Below are positions 31,800-64,000 of a stretch of DNA of 64,000 nt, piece after piece. How positions within the stretch are numbered: position 1 is the stretch's first letter; the number at the start of each line of letters is the position of its first letter. This DNA comes from Nematostella vectensis (taxonomy: Eukaryota > Cnidaria > Anthozoa > Actiniaria > Edwardsiidae). The position numbers and the translations under genes are program-made. The notes under the pieces are model-generated. The model saw nothing but the letters and a program-made list of their open reading frames with translations, was not told where the DNA came from and ran no database searches. The stretch covers positions 3,745,001 to 3,809,000 of the forward strand of contig NC_064043.1 of NCBI RefSeq assembly GCF_932526225.1. The letters are read 5' to 3'.

Positions 31800-34700
31800 C
31801 CTATTCCAGGCCTGGATCTATGCTCAACAAAACTGCGTAGAGAATAGCTTGATTTTTTTAGTTTTGCATGTATTACTGATCTACACTGTTCTTGTTCAAA
31901 AACTACAAATTCTTGTTGTGCATGAAATCTGAATGAGATGGATAGAGGCCTTCCTAACCAACAGGTCCCAGCGAGTAAGATAGGAAGCTGGTTATCCTAA
32001 CGCGTGAATCTAGAGGTGGCATTCGAGACTTCGAGACTTCCTCACTTGCTGTTCGCCGAGTTAGTAAATAACTTAGTCAGAAATTGAAACACTAGAGTCA
32101 AGTATGTTGACGATCCATCCATCCATCATGTGAATTAAATCCGTTTTAATCATGCTGAAATTCAATCCTTTCTACAATAAATTCTACTCGATTATATTTC
32201 AGCGATATCAAAAAATGCTGGGTAAGTTATATTTTTTCAAAATGATGGGAGTTCTAAACATTCAAAACAAAAACAAAACAACAGTTTCACGCGAGTCGGA
32301 TTCACGGACATTAGCTTTCAGCCAATGAACAATGATTGCAAGTGATATCTCTTCTTACGCCTCCAATCATGGTATGCGTCTAAGGCCCACTATATTGGTT
32401 TCCAAATATATAAACCGTCTCAGCCTACTCCGTTACAAGTACGGGACAAGTTAGCAAGCAAGTAGTAACTATCCTAGGGGAGCAACTTATAAGATCCTAG
32501 ATCCTAGGGGTCACCAAATTGACGCCTTCATAAAATGCCGTGAGCCTTAAAAAAAAAAACATGCAATAAAAACCCATCTTTTCGGTTGGCTAATTTCACC
32601 TAGAGGACTCGTTAATTTAGCTGACCGTGTTATAATTTGTTATGTCGGTTTAGTTTGGATGTTTTTTGTAATAATTTGTATCTGTTGAGCGCTTAAAAAT
32701 GTGTTTACATAGTTTGATTGATGAGTTTCTGTGTTCGAAAGTAAAATATCGTTTGGGAAACCTTTTCAAATTGAGCGCTACGCAAGGGAATTGTTTTTTC
32801 AAATATTTTAATAGAAAATAGGCAAAATGACGATTTTCTATAGAGTAATTTTTTGGAAGCGATAAAAATCGCTTAAAAACGGGAGATTTGGTGCTCAACG
32901 CGGGAGAGCGGGAGTAGGGGGTCCAAAATCTTGAGACTCCCGCCTGATGCGGGAGAGTTGACAGGTATGAAACACACATACACATAAATACATGGAGAAC
33001 ATTGTATTTCGACCGTGCAAGTGACTAAAATACATTCTTATAACTTTCATAATTCAGAAATAAATAATCACCTTTCTAAATGCTTAAGTTTTATAAATAA
33101 ACGATATAATAAAATACTGAAATCTTCATACACACCAAAACAAGAGCCCTGAACGCAGGACTTATAAGTATAAATAATTCAACTAAACGAATAAAAAAAA
33201 TTAAGAAAAGTGCCAGGGAGGCCAGGAAGACCCCCCGCATGGGAGGAAACCTTGACTGGGCCAAGACACAAACTCTACTTCCCCAGTGAAGACAAAATGC
33301 ACTTAAATTCCTAACGAACTAGACCCTGCGCACAGGGTTGACTGGGATACCTGAGGGATTGATGTGCATCTGCAATTTGTTTGGGCCTCTGTGTTGTGAC
33401 ATGTATGACAAAGACTTTTCTGCCATAAAAACACTGCCTTTGAATATAATATAAGTATATGTATAATCTTGAGTCTCATTGTAAGTATCGCAACACTGAT
33501 TCGGCAAGAAGGTAAAAAGCATCATCTCTTCAAGTTGGGTGGGGGGAGGGGGGGACTCCATGAAAGTAGACGGGGTGATTTTCTATTTTTCACGGTTTAA
33601 AATTCTACCAAATACTATCACTTAGGTGTGTAGAGGGCACCCACTAGCATATATAGAGAGAGAGCAAATACACAGCAGAGTTAGCACTAAGATAAAATTC
33701 AGGATGAAAATGTGTTTTAAAACTGCTATATCTTAAAATTATTGTTTTAACAATATATTTGTTTCCTTTGTTCATGACATTCATTATTTTATTTATAAAA
33801 GTGCAAAGTAAACAACAATATCTATTTATGCTATCATATTGTTTAAACAAACATATTTTGAAGTCAAATGAGCGTGCTATAGAATATTCAGACATTAGAA
33901 CATTTTTTCAAGGATCAAGATCAACAACACTACTAAGACAACGCAATTCTCTAGTTGTTTATTGAAATTGTTCTATAAAAATATAATGACAATCAATGAG
34001 GAATAAAGGTCTTTTAGGCAGAAAACCAGTGCAGAACATTACCATTTTTGGTTATATTTGATAAACAATCTGATTAACCAATCAGAGATGAGTATTACTA
34101 TGCCCAGTCTCACACGGACACGCCTCAACTGAGAGTAGGAAAACAAAATGACGGTTCCCTCGAATCGGGAAAATCATGTTAAACGCGACAGTGCTGAATA
34201 ACGTATGTGCATGCGCGTACTCTGGCGAGAAAAGGTACGAAAGGCTGACTTCAGTCGCTGATTTGAATAACTGTACAGCATTTAAACCATACTGTACAAA
34301 AGATGACAGATTTGTGTGATAATGAGGGAGTCATTAAGAAAATTATAGCCTTAGGTTTGGTGTAGTTTTCTTAGCATTCGCCAAAATGTGACAGTTCGCC
34401 GGTAAAAAGCTGGTTTAACCGCGCGGTACTGGAACTAGTCTTGCGTTTTTCAGCACTGGAGTTGAACGCCGCTTTTTAACTCTCTGCTAGCAGTGATTTC
34501 TTCTTATCTGTTTAAGCAGGGACTTCACTGACTCAGTGCGTCAGATATACCCTATTTGTGTTGTTTCTCATCGGCAAGAGACCTCATTTGCAGGGTTATT
34601 TTTACGACTTCACCGAATCGTATTGTAATGAAAGCGGAAGGGTAAGCCACTGCTAGCAGGGCATAACATTGATGACCAATAATCTAGTTGAACGTTTTAT

Positions 34701-37100
34701 CAAGCCATACAACTGCACAGAATTTCCCTGGATTTATCTTGCTTTCACACTCGGAATGAAGACACTCCAAGAAGAAATTTTAGCTGGGATATTGAAACTA
34801 AAATGAATCTTATACAGAATGGCAGCGAGTCTCATTAAAAAATGATAGCTAAATCGTATACAGAATGGCCGCGAGTCACTGTTTATTGTGTGCAATTAAA
34901 AGACACTACATGAAAGTACTGTTTAAATGTTTATATTTGATCCTGGAATAAATAGATTTGCTATGATCAGTAAAACTCAAGGATGGCAGTCATTATACAT
35001 TGCTGCATTAGTTTGCAATTACTCGTTGTAAAAAAAAGTCATTACCACAAATGCTCACATTATGGCTTTTTAAAAATTGATTCTAGACGTGGCACCTGTT
35101 TGAGGGGCTATGTAATGTGCTTATTCAATGAGGGGTGTATGTATACCTCGGTGTAAGAACCGTCCCCAAAGGACTTCATTGTATTCAGCTCTGTTTCACC
35201 ATGATTCTTTTTATCAAACAAAGGAAGTTTTGTGACACAAATCGTGCTTAATACACAGATTCTAACACCAAGTTAGAGCGATTGAGGGGGTATTTCATTG
35301 TGTGTGCAGACGAATGGAAAAAGCCATAGAGTGTAAACTAGGGTGAGGAAAAGGCATGGTAAGGGCAAAGGGGTGGTGACTAAGTGTATGTCTCATGGGG
35401 GGTGCTGACACAGGTTGTGAAGACGAAGTAAACTTGTACCAGGTTTGATTACTAGGCCTTGGAGATAATAGGAGAATGGTAGTGTAGTCATACCCTGGGT
35501 ACCAGAGGCCCCAAGCTTCACTAGAGCAGATATCATATGGAAAATATCAATTCATACTTCAGGCCCATGTTTTTTTTCTCATCAGTCTCTATTATATGTT
35601 CAAATTTCCTTTCTTATAAAAAGGGAAAAATTAATTTGCTATGATAGGCAAGTCTGAATGTTGAAGCTCCCTTTCAAAACTATAGTGATAGTAGTGATGT
35701 TTGGGGTATATAGGTTTGAGTATTTGTTTGGGAGGCAAGTTTCTATTCTTGGTATATTTTATGCATAGAACTCAGGTTTGGGTATTTTTTTTTATGAGTA
35801 GGGGGGGGGGGGGCTGATTTATAAATAAGTTCTTATCGCAAATGTGTATTTTAACATGTTATGCCCCTCTTGCATTAGATTCTAGAGGGGAGCACTAGTT
35901 TGAGTGGCTATGCAATCGCTTACTCAATGAGGGCTATTTTATGGTGTGTGCAGACAAATGGGAAAAGGCATAGGGTGTAAAATTAAAGGTTGCGAAATGC
36001 ATGGTAGGGGAGTGAGGCTGTGATGACTGAGGGCATGTCACATGTGGTGTGCTCACACATGGTGTGAAGACAAGGATAGAGGATAGAGTTTTTTTAATTA
36101 AAGGGAATAAAAATAAATTAAATTTGATAAGCAAATTTTCCTTCTAAAACTTCATCTATAGCATTTTTAACGGGACTGGCAAGTTTCAAGCTTTTGTATG
36201 TTTTACGAATAGAACTCAGGTTTGGGTAACTTTTTTTGGGGGAAGGGGGGGCTATCTATTCTTGGTGGAGTTTTGGGTATAGAATTCAGATACGGGTATA
36301 TTCTTAGGGGTGGCGTTGTTCCATTCCTTTGGGGGCATAAAATGTATCGTAAAATGTATCGTATCTGTCGGAACCAACAGTCATGTTTACAGCTAGAGTG
36401 CCCCCCCCCCCTCCATGTTGTTGCATTGTTGTTGTCTTAAGATTTTGGACCCCTTCTCCCGTCATCACCTATAACTTTTTTTACTTGTCCATCTATCGTT
36501 GTACATTACTGGACCCAAGAAGTTTGGATGATGTGCAGCAAATCGCTGGCTTAATTTTCCCACGGCCCAGTGATTGCTTAGTAATATACGAGAATCTGAG
36601 TATTCAATAAATTGAATGAAATAGAGAAGCAAAAAAGTAAAAAAAAAAAAACAGTAAAATCACCCGACCTGCATTTTGTACTCAACCTGCATCCTCCAGC
36701 ACTTAAACCAGTTTAAAGGTGGTTTAATTAAACTGGTTTAAATCTTAATTTCCGGAGAGTGGACAGAACCAAGAACAAAACTGAATAGACTGTGTTGTAC
36801 ATGTGATCATTTAGCTAGTAAGAATTCAACACAATTAGAAACTTGGCAAGTTATCAGGCAAAGAAAAACCTTGTTTAACTAAACATGGTTTTAGTGTGAA
36901 TGCAGCATAAGAAGAACATTTGTCCCTGAAGGGAAAATATAATAAAATAAGGAACGTGGAACCCATGAAGGTGGTGAAATAATGTTTCTTCATTCGGCAA
37001 ATATTTTTGTTTTTAATTTATAACTGCAACGAGTGTGCTTTGCGGTCTGTTTTGGCTCGTCTCTCCCACCAGTCCCCTCCCCGCCAAAACATAGGCACCT
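31800..37100. other. Gene-poor intergenic region
   Basis: A/T-rich with no conserved reading frame on either strand. The only structure seen is a diverged direct duplication at about 35.09-36.23 kb. Short open stretches at 32650-32985, 33319-33561 and 33644-33895 match nothing recognisable. Confidence 0.5.
35090..36230. repeat. Diverged ~0.8-kb direct duplication
   Basis: Two adjacent segments share, in order, GTTTGAG...GGCTATG, TTCAATGAGGG / CTCAATGAGGG, GTGTGTGCAGAC, GGCATGGTA / TGCATGGTA, GGTGTG...GTGAAGAC and GAACTCAGGTTTGGGTA, starting near 35097 and 35897. The copies differ by many small indels. Confidence 0.6.
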
Positions 37101-37179
37101 GTCATGGCGGGATGCCTGTGTTCTGTTGAGCGTGCAGTATTGCGTGTCACGTGACGTCTAGCTTGGCTCTTGTTCGTGT

Positions 37180-37197
37180 TGACGTCACTATAGCAAC
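37180..37197 (+). promoter_or_regulatory. CRE overlapping an RFX X-box, upstream of the dynein
   Basis: TGACGTCA at 37180-37187 overlaps GTCACTATAGCAAC at 37184-37197, which matches the RFX X-box consensus GTYNCCATRGCAAC at 13 of 14 positions. RFX factors drive ciliary genes across animals, and X-boxes typically lie within a few hundred bp of the start. This one is 616 bp before the ATG, with a non-coding first exon probably between (the ATG exon has an acceptor, ATATCTTAG). Confidence 0.6.
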
Positions 37198-37812
37198 AAA
37201 AGAGCGGCCATATTGGATCAGTGGATGTTACAAAACAATCACTGAGAAAGAAACCCCAAAACAGCAAAACATGGGTAAAACATACCGTTAACAGTAAATT
37301 TTCTCAATTTGCAGTAGTTTTCACGTTTTGTGAAAACCTTTAAATTGTTGAAAAGAGTCATTAACTTGCATTAAGGTGAGTAAAAGAGCGACGATGCGAA
37401 TGTTAAACTTTTTAAACTCTTTTTATATGTTTACGGATAAATCTAGCTTTATTTGGTTGGAATATAGAGAAGTACCCTTCGCCTAATAGTTTTGTTTCAG
37501 TTCACCGATATACCCCTTTAATTGTGTGTAAAATAGTCACGGGTTTTAGCTTGGGTTATTTCATTGAAACGTTCCCGCCATAAGCGGTACAAGACAAGTG
37601 AACAAATATCAAAATACTCCGAATCGATCTACTTGTATGTGCTCACATTGTCCATATGTCCCTATGCAATTTGCTTATGCATTTCCGATACCTTTTATGT
37701 GTGTTCAAATTCAATTTTTGTTTGATGACCCTTATTTCGAAAAAAGCTTTAATGTTACCTTCCCTTGACATACATATAAGATTGCTATGTCTAATGATTG
37801 TCAATATCTTAG

Positions 37813-63960
<26,148 letters not shown>

Positions 63961-64000
63961 GTACGTATTTTGGTGTTATTGGTGTTATCTTTTGAAATGT

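Overview
The window is nuclear DNA of a marine invertebrate animal. Short exons with GT-AG introns, an extracellular LamG/CUB protein, a small secreted PLAT protein, calpain-15, lysosomal sialidase, an axonemal dynein and many MITEs best fit a cnidarian, probably an anthozoan. The species call is an inference. Reading frames were assembled exon by exon from splice sites. In every gene read from ATG to stop (PLAT, CAPN15, NEU1, acyl-CoA ligase) the summed exon length is divisible by three, and in the dynein every junction is phase-consistent.

Layout: (1) 472-~4887, plus strand: 3' part of a LamG-CUB-CUB-CUB extracellular protein gene. (2) 5330-7577, minus: a five-exon secreted single-PLAT-domain protein, almost invisible as open reading frames. 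(3) 8600-17078, minus: complete calpain-15 (CAPN15/SOLH), 14 coding exons, 939 aa. (4) 17532-25521, plus: complete lysosomal sialidase NEU1, 6 exons, 373 aa, head-to-head with CAPN15. Its first intron holds a LINE interrupted by a TTAA-flanked transposon. (5) 25685-28385, minus, with a probable 5'UTR exon near 31.7 kb: an acyl-CoA synthetase of 569 aa in two coding exons. (6) 31.8-37.2 kb: gene-poor DNA. (7) 37813-end, plus: 46 exons (2210 residues) of a single-headed inner-arm axonemal dynein heavy chain of the DNAH3/7/12 type, running through AAA2 and leaving the window. An RFX X-box lies upstream.

The most unusual feature is shared by unrelated genes on both strands. Many exon-intron junctions are themselves the repeat unit of a tandem array: the last or first few exon bases plus the adjoining splice site are copied 2 to ~90 times into the intron. 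At least twelve exon edges show this (CAPN15 exons 10, 11, 12 and the stop-codon end of exon 14; both sides of NEU1 exon 3; DNAH exons 18, 21, 23, 29, 36 and 38), with weaker cases at DNAH exons 15 and 34, the PLAT first exon and the last CUB-gene exon. The extreme case is a 24-bp unit after DNAH exon 29, centred on the splice junction, repeated about 90 times and reading in frame for the first three copies.

The genes are not a pathway. NEU1 (lysosomal glycan degradation), CAPN15 (intracellular protease), acyl-CoA ligase (lipid activation) and dynein (cilia) are ordinary neighbours. The interest is in how their introns have grown and in the MITE families, four members of which share CAG...CTG termini and 5-bp target duplications.
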